A DNA stretch of 64,000 nt from Stictocephala bisonia (Eukaryota > Arthropoda > Insecta > Hemiptera > Membracidae): positions 236,501 through 300,500 of the forward strand of contig JAQJVL010000705.1 of assembly GCA_035578905.1 (NCBI GenBank), in the 5' to 3' direction. Numbering within the stretch: the stretch's first letter is position 1; every line of letters begins with the position of its first letter. The translations under genes were made by a program, and so were the position numbers. Of the stretch, positions 55,335-64,000 are shown piece after piece. The notes beneath the pieces were generated by a model that saw only the letters and a program-made list of their open reading frames with translations, did no database searches and was not told the DNA's origin.

Positions 55335-55640
55335 CCACTGCACGTATGTATGGGGGGGGGGTGGGTCAATACCACTGTACGTGTAGGGGTGGGCCGTTGG
55401 ATCAATAACACAGTACGTGTATTGGTGGGTGGGTGGGCCAATACTACAGTATGTGTAGTGGTGGGCGGGTAGGCCAATACCACAGTACGTGTAGGGGTGG
55501 GCGGGTGGGTCAATACCACAGTACGTGTATGGGTGAGCCACTACCACCGTACGTATATGGGTGAGCGGTTGGGCCAATATCACTGTACGTGTAGGGATGG
55601 GTGGGTGGAAAATTACCACTGTACATGTAGGGCTGGGTGG
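55335..55640. repeat. Minisatellite of the 36-bp family, second LINE block
   Basis: Eight to nine units with the core GGGTCAATACCACAGTACGT and a G-rich spacer, including a nine-G run near 55353. It is the longest array of this family in the window. Open frames in several phases are a by-product of the 36-base period. Confidence 0.85.
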
Positions 55641-57896
55641 GTGGTCTATAACAGAACAGTTAAATTATTGATGTGGCAGAGGTGTAACAGAATGACCTTT
55701 AAGTAGTAAATCTGTAAGGTGAAGCCAATCCATAACGCCCATAATTGAATTGTAACGTTTCGCCCATACTGCGTGAGTTTCACGTGTCGTAGTGCTGAAG
55801 CTAAATCGTTTATGTGAACTAAGAAAAGAAGAGGAAAACCATTCCTGTAATTTTGTTTTGAAAATAAGTATCAACTTGGCTAATTTAAGCCTTGATGGGA
55901 AGTAGCCTGCTGAGAAAGAAAGATTGATAACGTGTGTTAGAGGCTTCAGTAAGTATTTGGATACTTTCTTGATGAGCCATATAGAAATGAGATTTATGTC
56001 ATTAGTTTTTTTAGGGTAGACTCTTAAGTACTTTGTGCAGTTACTCTTCCGTAGCCGGCCTCAACACCATTGATGACGTCGGCCTGTTGCCACGCAGAGG
56101 AGACATATGCTCGGGACCCTGAAGGGGCTGAGCAACTTAGGAAAAGAAGTCATTAAAAACATTCGCCACAAGCTTGGCTTCTGTGATTAAATCCTTATTG
56201 ATTTTTAATTCAATCATTTCTTGTTCTTTTTATTGTCTTCGTGAAATTATGTTATCCCACGAAGTTTTGAAAACGTTTTGGACTTTTTTTCGAACGTCAT
56301 AGACCTTTGCTCCAACTATGACTTTTTTGTATATTTTTTTATAATCTTTATAACAGTTTTTAAATTCAAAATCGACAGAAGTTTTTGAAATTTTCAAAAA
56401 AAAAAAAAACTCATTTCTTGTCTGGAATTTAAAATTCCTTTTGTGATCCAATAGCCAATCTTTTTAGTTAGCTTGTCTTGTTTATTTCTTATGGGGTAAC
56501 AAGTATTAACGTAGAAATTGAAAGCATCCTCGAATTTATAATTTTGACTATCGTAGTCTCCATCGGCATTTAAAATTTCCAATCTTCCTTTGACAGCAGT
56601 GAGTTAAGATGCCTGGTATTGGAAGACCTTGTGTCTCTTATCTCCAGGGGGCAGGACTATTACCTTGATAATAATGACGCAAAATAGTAGCGAGTTGGCC
56701 GCAATGGTCCGCTAATGCGGTGTTGACCACAGACACCACAATGTCAGGTATGTTCGTGATTACATTATCTTTTAAAGTAGTTGCAGTAATTCTCGAAAGA
56801 GAGTTTATTAGCCACTTTATACTCTTTAAGCAAAGGGCTTTAAGCAATCTGAGACTTGTTTTGTCAGATAATTGTTAGAATCAAGTATATCTATATTAAA
56901 GTCCTCCATTAAAACAAAAGGTGAATTTTTTGTTGTCAATTCGTCCAGAAGTGACTCAAAATTTAGAAAAAAGTTGTTTACATTCTCACTGGAAGACCTA
57001 AAAATGCCAATGACTGATATATATATATGTGTTCAGAGGGCAGTTTATTGCCAACTGTTTCAAAATCATTGTCTAAAAATAGTTTTAATTTGATATAACA
57101 ATAACTAGCTAGATTATAGTTGTTAAGTTTATATTAGGAGATGCTGTCATTGTTAAAGCCATATTTGGTTACAATGAAAACGTGGGGATGCAGTTCATCA
57201 CACATAATAGAAAGCTCATGTAGTTTTTTGGTCACCCATTGTGAATTTTGATGCAAAATGTTTAGTAAACTCACTAGGTGCTTCACATGATCTAATTTTG
57301 ATTGTTTGTTGAAGTGAACTTGTCTAAAAAAAACATTAATACAATTTTTTTAATAACTTGGTGTTATACTTTGATGGTTGCTAGCAAGGTTGAGAGTGCT
57401 GAATGGTCGTGTGGCGGCCTTTGCATATGTCGCATGGGGTAGAGTGATGGGGCTAGCAAATGAGCGTTGTAGGGGGTTTCCAATGGGCTGTGGACCGGTG
57501 ATATTTTCCATTTCTCGTTTCGATGTATAAATAGTATCGTCATAAGTGTCGGCGGGTGGGACCGTGGCGTTTTCCCAATTCTAGGAGCTGTCCACCTCGT
57601 TACTGGGTTGTAGTGCGTTGATGGCGGTGACATGTTAGCCAGTCTCTTTGCCACGAGTTTAGCCAGTTCACTTTTCCCATTCCCATTGAATTGAAGACCG
57701 TATGAGGTGTGGTGGTGTCTGTGGATGCTGCCAGAATCCAGAAAATCAACTCTCTAGTGACGGAAGCTCAGCTCAGCAATGATTCCGTTTCGACATCGAC
57801 TGCTTCATTGACGGGGCTGCTACGATGGAGGTCGTATCTTGTCGGAAAAGGCACCAGGACAAAACTCCTTACATGTTTGGAGGACTTTTTTCAGGT

Positions 57897-58318
57897 GTAA
57901 AAAACTGAACTATAGGGACTTACTAGACGAACTTAACTTCAAACCTTCCAAGAAAGAAAAAGCACTAACTACGCTTTGTGACAACACCAAGTACGTGTTG
58001 CATTAAAAAAACTTAAAACTTTACTTACAACTCGGACTTGTACTCACAAAGGTTCAAATAGTTCTTCCTTTTAAACACTCTGCCTGTCTACCCTCATTTA
58101 TTAACTTTAACAATGAACAGAGGACAAATGATAAAAATGACTTTGAAAAAGATTTATTTAAACTAATAAACAATTATATTAATGGTAAACCAATTGAAAA
58201 TGTAAGATATAGAATCAATTTCAAGTTTTGGCTAATAATAAAAAACATTTTGTTAAATGGACAGCCAGTCCCAGACTTAAAAAATTCTTTTCATACAACC
58301 ATTTTTGTTGTTGTATGA
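57897..58318 (+). pseudogene. DNA polymerase B (Polinton 2), motif B part, motif C deleted
   Basis: Coding resumes with LNYRDLLDELNFKPSKKEKA, NTKYVLH (then a stop), KNLKLYLQLGLVLTKVQIVL, FINFNNEQRTNDKNDFEKDL and the motif B region FKLINNYINGKPIENVRYR. It matches the standard Polinton order after motif A. Soon after, coding ends at TGA 58316-58318. The palm with motif C (DTD) and the thumb are absent, and the integrase follows within 30-115 bases. A 13-bp inverted repeat (58287-58299 / 58310-58322) lies exactly at the end of coding. The polymerase is therefore catalytically dead by deletion as well as by insertion. Confidence 0.8.
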
Positions 58319-58322
58319 AAAG
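58287..58322. repeat. Perfect hairpin at the truncated polymerase end
   Basis: CTTTTCATACAAC, a 10-base loop, GTTGTATGAAAAG. It could be a transcription end signal before the integrase gene or a scar of the deletion that removed the polymerase C-terminus. Confidence 0.6.
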
Positions 58323-58433
58323 AAGAACATTTAAAAGCATCACCTTTTTGTGAACTCGTTAAAATGTAAATATATATATGTTTGTATCTTAAACATCTGT
58401 TTCATTTTGCTATCACCTATTCACCTGGTAACA

Positions 58434-59351
58434 ATGAACAATGTACGAGCAGGTATTGCAAAAGAATTACATAGACAAGCAAGACGTTTCTATCCTACAC
58501 GTTATGTAGAACTTAAAGGAATCAATGACTTACATCAAGCAGATTTAGTCGAAATGATTCCTTTTTCAAAATCTAACAAAGGTTTTTATTATATTATGAC
58601 TGTAATTAATTGTTTTAGTAAATTTGCTTTAGCAGTACTAATAAAGTCGAGAAGTGCTAATTATATAGTAATCGCACTTGAACCTATATTGAAAATACAT
58701 CCTATGAAAAATTTTCATACTGATCAAGGTACAGAATGGTTTAATTCTAAAGTTAAGTTCTTGTTAAATAAATATAATATCAGTTATTATTTTACTTTTT
58801 CTGATAAAAAAGCTTCAATTGTTGAAAGATTAGATCGTACTTTGAAAAGTAATATGTGGAGACACTTTAGTCAGCAGGGTAATTTCAAGTGGTTAGATTT
58901 ACTGCCAAAATTATTGAAAATCTATAATAATACCATTCATCGAACTATTGGTGTTATGCCTATTCAGGTTAATATTGAAAATGAAGAAGAAATATTAGTA
59001 CAAATAGTTAAAAATAGAAAGAAATACAATAGTCATTCCAAATTTGATACTGGTGATCGAGTTAGAATAAGTACATTAACTAAACAATTCAATAAAGGTT
59101 ATTGGCCTAGATGGAGTATTGAGATTTACACAGTATGGAAAATACAGCCAACTAGACCAGTTACGTACATACTAAAAGACGACAAAGGTGATGTAATAAA
59201 AGGTGGGTTTTATCAAGAAGAGTTATGTAAAACACGTTTTGGTGATACTTACTTGATTGAAAAAAAACGAAAAGGCGATATATTATTAGTGCGTTGGTTG
59301 GGATTTGATGAATCGCATGACTCTTGGATTGATAAAAAGGATTTACGATAG
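58434..59351 (+). CDS. Polinton integrase with chromodomain, element 2 (intact frame)
   Basis: The frame is open from 58350, but ATG 58434 (MNNVRAGIAKELHRQARRFY) is the likelier start because the earlier codons are a hydrophobic AT-derived leader. The catalytic core has INDLHQADLVEM (first Asp), NFHTDQGTEWFNSKVKF (second Asp) and KASIVERLDRTLKSNMW (Glu). The Asp-Glu spacing of 33 residues matches what I recall for Polinton integrases. Then come NNTIHRTIGVMPIQVN, FDTGDRVRISTLTKQFNKGY (SH3-like) and a C-terminal chromodomain with LLVRWLGFDESHDSWIDKKD. The enzyme joins element ends to target DNA, and chromodomains can steer targeting to modified histones. This is the only full-length Polinton gene in the window without a stop. 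Confidence 0.9.
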   Translation: MNNVRAGIAKELHRQARRFYPTRYVELKGINDLHQADLVEMIPFSKSNKGFYYIMTVINCFSKFALAVLIKSRSANYIVIALEPILKIHPMKNFHTDQGTEWFNSKVKFLLNKYNISYYFTFSDKKASIVERLDRTLKSNMWRHFSQQGNFKWLDLLPKLLKIYNNTIHRTIGVMPIQVNIENEEEILVQIVKNRKKYNSHSKFDTGDRVRISTLTKQFNKGYWPRWSIEIYTVWKIQPTRPVTYILKDDKGDVIKGGFYQEELCKTRFGDTYLIEKKRKGDILLVRWLGFDESHDSWIDKKDLR

Positions 59352-59353
59352 TA

Positions 59354-60050
59354 ATGAAGTTTCTTAAACAATCTGTAAGACTGCCAATCGTCAATTTTAA
59401 CATGTTAGTTGATAAGATGAAAGAGAAGAGTATGAAAAGACTCGGACATTTATTACCAAACACAATCAGATGTTTAATAGTGGGTCCATCATATTGTGGG
59501 AAAACCAAATTACTTTTAAACTTATTATCCTCACCTTAGGGTTTGATTTTAACAATGTGTACATTTTTTCAAAATCACTGTATCAAAAGAAGTATACATT
59601 CCTAGGGTGTGTACCGTCAAATCTAGATGGAATAGGATATCATCCTTATTCAGACAACGAGGAAGTACCTCACCCATGTGAGATTGAAGCAAATTCTGTA
59701 ATGATATTTGATGATATCGCTTGTTGGAAACAGAATAATATTAAAAACTATTTTTCGATGGGACGTCATAACAATATTGATACTTTTTACGTGTGTTAAA
59801 CTTACAGTTTCATACCCAATAGTTAGTTAGAGACAATGCGAATCTTCTAGTTATATTTAAACAAGATGATCGCAATTTGAATCACATTTATCAAGACCAT
59901 GTCAGTCCTGATATGAGTTTTAGTCAGTACAAGCACATGTGTTCAAATGTTTGGGATGTGACGAAAAATGGGTTTGTTGTAATAGACAAGGATAGTGATA
60001 TAAACAAAGGTCGGTATCGTAGAGGAATTGATATTTTCGTAAGATTATAA
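59354..60050 (+). pseudogene. Polinton packaging ATPase (FtsK/HerA type), element 2
   Basis: Begins MKFLKQSVRLPIVNFNML two bases after the integrase stop. Walker A is IVGPSYCGKTKLLLNLL near 59480-59530 with the catalytic Lys present. A frameshift follows near 59535. LGFDFNNVYIFSKSLYQKKY and NSVMIFDDIACW (Walker B near 59705) come next, then YFSMGRHNNIDTFYVC and a TAA. Coding continues in another frame with ANLLVIFKQDDRNLNHIYQD, FVVIDKDSDINKGRYRRG, and ends at TAA 60048-60050. It is the direct homologue of 25911-26746 without the minisatellite. It would drive genome packaging. Confidence 0.85.
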
Positions 60051-60131
60051 ATGTGATGGTGGGGGTAATTTAACGTCCTATATTTTTTCTTTCAATCATT
60101 TATATTGTACTCATTATCCGTGTTAGACATA

Positions 60132-61345
60132 ATGACCTCCTCTTACACACTTTCAATTGACGAGGTGTTAGCCGATAAAGTAAAGAGGAGGTTATAAAGG
60201 AAATTATTCAAATAAGAAAAAATATTAAGCAAAACATTGATCTATGAAAAGAGAAATGTTGGATAGTGAAGAGATGTGGAAAAACAGCTAAAACCCATTG
60301 CAAAGCCGCTTAAAAATATTGCTGAAGAAGGAGAAAAGTTATAAGATTAACAACAACAAGTTAAAGAAGAAAAAACGGAACAATGAATCAATAAACTTAA
60401 AAGAAAAGGTCAGTTAGAGGATTTTAAAACGCCCGTAAAACGTTACATACGTACACCTCCACAAAGAGTGAAAAGAAAACAACGTCTGAATGAGGAAAAT
60501 ACAGAAGATACACTTCCGACCTCAAAAAGCTTCGCAATACCTGGTTTCAACATGGATCAACAAGATGGTGAAAATGCTGATGATGACATTATGGAACCCG
60601 ATTCAAGTCCACAACATGAAGAAGAAGATATGATTGTTGAAGAAACGTACGTTTAACCGGCTGTGGTACCGGGTAAAGACCTGTTGAAAACACCTTAAGA
60701 AAAAAATTTAGCCAGGGAATACGTACTACGTGAGTTTAAGGGATGACTAGCAAAGGAGTACTTTTTAAAATTACTTAAAGGTGATTAAGAAGTAGATCAT
60801 AATTATGGTATAAGAGTCAAAGGCAATCAATGGATGATTGGTGATAAGCTATTAGAAATTGATATAGATGATTTTATAATAAATGGTAAAAGATATGAGG
60901 GTACATGTGGTTTATACGAACTTTTATTTATGAATATACCTAACCACTAATTTATGAATATGTGTATAGTGAAGAAGATCTCAATAGTTACGCTATGATT
61001 CTCAGAGATACTAATGCTAACAAGATAAACTATTCACCTAGAGGAAAAGTGAAGTCTAATAGGGGGAATATATATAAAAACATCATATCCTTAATTGCTA
61101 CACTAGAAAATGTATTAACAAATGAAATGAGCACATATTCAGAATTGGTGCAACAAACCGTGAGTGGAAGTGGCATTGTCTTGACTGATGCCAAACCAAA
61201 CTTCATATATTACGATGATCCCAATGAACTGATCGACCACCTGAGGATTTCGAATGCTTCGGAAGATATTGGTCACACTGGACACCAAAATAAAATAAAC
61301 TCTATAATAGAAGAACTAAAGGAACTAGATGAGAAATCTGTCTGA
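60132..61345 (+). pseudogene. DUF8207-like Polinton protein
   Basis: ATG 60132 starts MTSSYTLSIDEVLADKVKRR, followed by broken Lys/Glu-rich coding with LKPIAKPLKNIAEEGEK. A frame at 60468-60656 ends in a strongly acidic block. The conserved domain follows: NYGIRVKGNQWMIGDKLLEI, DDFIINGKRYEGTCGLYELL, a break, then an open 127 codons (60962-61345) with EEDLNSYAMILRDTNANKIN, NFIYYDDPNELIDHLRI and GHTGHQNKINSIIEELKELD. From memory this is the domain called DUF8207, common in arachnid and other invertebrate Polintons. Role unknown; the constant association with virion genes suggests a structural or packaging function. Four or more frame breaks. Confidence 0.55.
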
Positions 61346-61447
61346 TTAACTGGTAAAAGTATTGTATATTGAGGCATAAATAAATAATATTCCATTTTAT
61401 TTTACTGCATAATTTTATTTTCACCAACTATTACAGTTTAGTTATAT

Positions 61448-62228
61448 CTAGCATTTTTTATTTTCGCATATATGAAAAATGGGTCGACAATTGTCTTTCT
61501 TTAATGTTCTGATTGGGTCGTCACTTGGAGCCAATAATCCGTATAGTTCATATAAAATATTACTAAGTGATCTATCTAAATAGTTAAGCGTAACACCGTC
61601 TTGCATATGAGTAGGGTCGGGCACATTCGTTAGTCTTTTATTCACAAAGTCCCACGAAGATGGTTTGGACCTACGTGTTTTACTGAAGAAATACTTTAAA
61701 TTGATAACATCGTACATGTTTATTGGATCACTGACATTAACTAATCGCTTGTTTTTAAAATTCCAATAAGTTTCAGTCATGGGTGGGCACATTATGTCTA
61801 CATACAATTTATTTGCAGGGTCTCAAGATTTTTTCGGATCTAACACATTGCTAAATATATGATATTTTGCATTAATTTCTGTATTATCAAATATCACACA
61901 GTGGTCTTTGATAAACTTATAGTTCACAGCATCGGTCGGATTAGACGGAATACCTACATGACAAACTGTTGATCCTTTAGCATCATACTTTTTATCATCA
62001 TTTAGTTTAAACATTTATTAAATGACGATTTATGTTGTTTTAAATTTACTGCGTCTCCATCATCTTCGGGTTCCATTACATTACGCAACCTTTTGCGACG
62101 AATGTAATAATCACCTTCCTTAGTTAATTCAAACCTTAGGTCATTTAAGGTCCTCCGTTTCCTTTAGGTCCTCTAAGACCTTTGTTACTGCTACTAACAT
62201 TTTTACGTCCAACATTATCGACGCTCAT
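61448..62228 (-). pseudogene. Fibre-like protein with collagen-like start and DAVN repeats (element 2)
   Basis: The minus-strand start at 62228 reads MSVDNVGRKNV, then GLRGPKGNGGP, a short collagen-like Gly-X-Y stretch. After a frame change there are five repeats of about 35 residues: RKRLRNVMEPEDDGDAVNLK, VGIPSNPTDAVNYKFIKD, SNVLDPKK then DPANKLYVD, KNKRLVNVSDPINMYDVINL, and VNKRLTNVPDPTHMQDGVTL. The pattern KRL.NV.DP...DAVN..Y is that of phage tail-fibre repeats that make trimeric beta-stems. It ends with LLAPSDDPIRTLKKDN. Inferred role: trimeric receptor-binding fibre. It starts 24 bases from the divergent PLA2 gene. Two to three frame breaks. Confidence 0.65.
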
Positions 62229-62252
62229 AATTATACTGACATTATAAAACCG
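62229..62252. promoter_or_regulatory. 24-bp divergent promoter region between fibre and PLA2 genes
   Basis: Only 24 bases separate the two divergent ATGs. They contain ATTATAAAAC (TATAAAA at 62243-62249 on the plus strand) close to the PLA2 start, so transcription of that gene must begin very near or inside its first codons, or a later ATG is used. Confidence 0.4.
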
Positions 62253-62807
62253 ATGCACACGATGAACATACGTGTTAGTTCTTATCGTCGCGCAGGACTG
62301 ATAAGTGAATTAGGGAGTGTGGCTGGTAGTGTCATCAATAGAGTTATAGATATTTTACCCGCAGAACTACATTTACCAGGTTACCAGTGGTGTGATCCTG
62401 GTTCTAACGTAAAACAGAGATTAGCCTGAGGTAATAGAGGAATTAATAAATTAGATTCAGCTTGTAAAGATCACGACATCACTTACGATAAGTATAAGGA
62501 CAGTGAGTGAAAATCAGCAACTGATAGAAAATTGGCTGAACGAGCTTGGGAAAGATTGAGGTCATCAGATTCTAGTTTAGGTGAAAAGGCGGCTGCTTGG
62601 TTAGTTACAAACGTAATGAAAGCTAAAAGTAAACTCAGTAGTGGCTGTTATAACAGAAAACAAAAACGTAAGAGTAAAAAGCCTCGAAGGAAACAACCTA
62701 AAAATATCAACAATAGGAAAAGAAAAAGACATTCTATAAACAAGAAGATGCGTAAAGGTTTGTACCTAAAACCATACAGAGGATCCGGATCAGTTAAAAA
62801 AAACTAA
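62253..62807 (+). pseudogene. PLA2-domain virion protein with basic tail (element 2)
   Basis: One frame of 184 codons from ATG 62253 to 62807, interrupted by two TGA codons. Residues about 35-80 form a parvovirus-type phospholipase A2 core: LPGYQWCDPGSN (Ca-binding loop), a stop, GNRGINKLDSACKDHDITYD (catalytic His-Asp pair) and KYKDS. Then come RKLAERAWERLRSSD, SLGEKAAAWLVTNVMKAK and a Lys/Arg-rich tail (KQKRKSKKPRRKQPKN and more). Such domains help non-enveloped virions cross endosomal membranes, and adintoviruses are known to encode them. The basic tail probably binds packaged DNA. The homologue at 25194-25480 has lost the catalytic part. Confidence 0.75.
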
Positions 62808-62825
62808 TATACTCATCACCACTCA

Positions 62826-63199
62826 TAGACAGTATACCGAATGTTCCACTAACAAATAAAGATATAATCAAATATGCAAAACTATTGAAAATACCACATT
62901 TCAGAGGTGTATTTATGAGAGATTTTCTTCCATCAAGTATTAACGAAAAGGAATCTAGTGTTGTAAATCTAGACAGTATTACAGGATGGGTTACACATTG
63001 GGTATGTTACTATAAGCGTGGTTTTAACGTTGATTATTTTGATAGTTTTGGTAATTTGAGACCACTTTTAGAACTTCACAGGTATTTTAATAGCGGACCA
63101 TATCGAGTGGTGATTAGATATAATTACTTTTCTAAACAAGAATTTAATACTGTAAATTGTGGTCATTTGTGTTTAGACTTTCTCGTAAGAAGGAGATGA
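62826..63199 (+). CDS. Adenain-like maturation cysteine protease, element 2
   Basis: A clean frame: IPNVPLTNKDIIKYAKLLKI, HFRGVFMRDFLPSSINEKES, VVNLDSITGWVTHWVCYYKR (catalytic His), FNVDYFDSFGNLRPLLELH (Asp), then KQEFNTVNCGHLCLDFLVRR with the Gln-x(5)-Asn-Cys-Gly active site. This is the full His-Asp-Gln-Cys set of adenovirus-type (Ulp1-like) proteases. The exact start is uncertain; no ATG lies just before the conserved N-terminus, and 62826 is the start of recognisable similarity. It would process capsid and core precursors. It lies between the PLA2 and minor capsid genes, as in element 1. Confidence 0.75.
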
Positions 63200-63249
63200 T
63201 TTGTAATACAGGTAGAAGTTCAAGCCTCAAGTACAAACTTTTACCAGCT

Positions 63250-63935
63250 ATGGATCTTTCATCGTCGGATGAATGGGAGATGGGTTTTATTGATCTCATG
63301 ACTTACAATTCAATTCCTAATATTGAAGAGAATGTAAATAATACATCGGCAAAGATATAGAAATAAGTATAGCTACTGGTGCATATGAAATAGATGATAT
63401 AAATAATTTTGTGATTGAGGAATTAAACATAAAGTATCTTACAACGCATTTTAAACTCGAGGCTAATAACAATACACTAAAAATTAACTTAAGTTGTTCT
63501 TTAGAGATCGATTTAACCAAAGAGAATACCATTGCGTCCTTATTAGGATTTGAAAAGGGTGTGAAATTAGAGGTGAATAAAAAGCACAAGTCACCTAATC
63601 AAGTGTCCATTAATAAAAAAGCCATCATACGAATCACATGTAATTTAGTCAGAGGGTCTTATAGAGACGGGATTGAAGGTCACGTACTGCACGAATTCCA
63701 TCCAACTGTGGTGTCGGGATCTAAAAATGCAGATATCCCAAATACAGTTAAATATCTACCAATAAACAGGCAATTGAGTTTGAGCGAATTTTATATTAAT
63801 TTAGAAGATCAATTTGGTAATTTTACTAATTTTAGAGAAGAATATAATAATATAAGAGTAGATATTAGACCGATAAGGAAATCATGGCTGTTCGATTTGA
63901 TGGTCAAGACTGTAATGATTAGTTTAATAAAATAA
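63250..63935 (+). pseudogene. Polinton minor capsid (penton-like) protein, element 2
   Basis: ATG 63250 reads MDLSSSDEWEMGFIDLMTYN, and after one frameshift near 63345 the protein continues KDIEISIATGAYEIDDINNF. Next come LTTHFKLEANNNTLKINLSC, NTIASLLGFEKGV, AIIRITCNLVRGSYRDGIEG, TVKYLPINRQLSLSEFYINL and EYNNIRVDIRPIRKSW, with a stop at 63935. Order and position (after protease, before the expected major capsid) match Polinton single jelly-roll penton proteins. The C-terminal residues after RPIRK are shifted from the usual ending, suggesting a late frameshift. Homologue: 24108-24700. Confidence 0.7.
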
Positions 63936-64000
63936 TTAGTTTGATATAATCTGTGGTGGGGGTGTACAAAAATAACAATTCTTTCTTTTCGGGTTGGGTC
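63936..64000. other. Intergenic start before the next Polinton gene
   Basis: Contains CTGTGGTGGGGGTGT at 63951-63965, the same G-rich word found at 19544 (GTGGTGGGGGTCAT) and 60056 (GATGGTGGGGGTAA), each in a Polinton intergenic gap. The major capsid gene is expected beyond the window. Confidence 0.35.

Larger units (their letters stand above)
53505..57896 (-). mobile_element. Minus-strand LINE inserted in Polinton 2 polymerase
   Basis: From the 5' side: a possible ORF1 remnant (57364-57654 and beyond to about 57890). Endonuclease pieces follow: NILHQNSQWVTKKLHELSIM near 57250, EDFNIDILDSNN near 56900, and NVITNIPDIVVSVVNTALAD then HCGQ at 56680-56770. The linker has KIGYWITKGILNSRQE. A short RT start (SFSAGYFPSRLKLAKLILIF) lies near 55880. 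Then sequence is lost, with minisatellite and an unexplained 475 bp in its place, and the RT box MFTDDTNLCFSDKSKLDLE resumes at about 54690. The C-terminal remnant SQAGVRLINSSPNELK precedes a 3' UTR ending near 53505. RT motifs A and B are missing. Confidence 0.75.
51130..64000 (+). mobile_element. Polinton/Maverick (adintovirus-like) element 2, continues past the window
   Basis: Plus-strand order: polymerase B, integrase, ATPase, DUF8207-like protein, fibre-like gene (opposite strand), PLA2-domain protein, adenain-like protease, minor capsid. The major capsid gene is expected just beyond 64000. Sequence identity to element 1 is low over all shared genes, and the fibre gene is elsewhere and inverted, so this is a different lineage, not a copy of element 1. 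Confidence 0.85.

Noticed and set aside
55313..55619. Repetitive Thr/Pro/Tyr proteins in several frames
   Set aside because: A by-product of the 36-bp minisatellite, open in more than one frame.
54690..55640. Regular 36-bp repeats considered as a CRISPR array
   Set aside because: Units are contiguous with no unique spacers, and the context is eukaryotic.

Overview
The window looks like an AT-rich invertebrate chromosome segment made almost entirely of nested, decaying mobile DNA. An arthropod, probably an insect, is the best guess: the transposon mix (CR1/Jockey-type LINEs, Penelope-like elements, chromodomain-integrase Polintons) and low GC content point that way, but no host gene confirms it. 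I see no prokaryotic operon, no tRNA or rRNA, and no CRISPR array.

Layout. 1-9 kb: one 5'-truncated LINE (about 1205-2925, +), then sparse AT-rich DNA with two weak inverted-repeat elements. 9-18.7 kb: a four-layer nest. An old minus-strand LINE is split into 9040-9937 and 16676-17035 by a Penelope-like element (9938-16675) flanked by a 14-bp near-identical target duplication. The Penelope has inverted terminal arms carrying a hammerhead-like core, and it is itself broken by a plus-strand LINE (10042-11944) and a minus-strand LINE (13503-15560). Another minus-strand LINE (17036-18684) abuts it.

18.7-34 kb: Polinton/adintovirus-like element 1, read mostly on the minus strand. From its 5' side it has protein-primed DNA polymerase B, chromodomain integrase, packaging ATPase, a remnant fused by deletion to a PLA2-gene tail, adenain-like protease, minor capsid, major capsid, three accessory genes, a fibre-like gene and two tandem paralogues. 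A second Penelope (29758-31099) sits in the polymerase, and a 36-bp minisatellite sits between the ATPase Walker motifs.

34.6-40.1 kb: a GC-richer island unlike its surroundings. It holds 252-bp tandem repeats, one Pro/Ser-rich gene with a Cys/Gly/Lys motif, and a 1.3-1.5 kb tandem array. Its short intronless ORFs have CCAAT and, in places, TATA promoter signals, and they end in sequences matching the histone-mRNA 3' stem-loop, on both strands. None of the ORFs is a recognisable histone. This is the most unusual part of the window.

40.1-51.1 kb: a possible short host exon, a 646-bp foldback element, and a nearly full-length two-ORF LINE (about 45065-49460). 51.1-64 kb: Polinton element 2 on the plus strand, running off the end of the window. 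It has polymerase (interrupted by a 4.4-kb LINE and lacking motif C), intact integrase, ATPase, a DUF8207-like protein, a divergent fibre-like gene, a PLA2-domain protein, protease and minor capsid. The two Polintons share a gene set but differ in order and sequence, so they are separate lineages. In each, the polymerase and integrase would copy and insert the element, and the ATPase, protease, capsid, PLA2 and fibre genes would form a virion. Both are inactive here because of stops, frameshifts and insertions.
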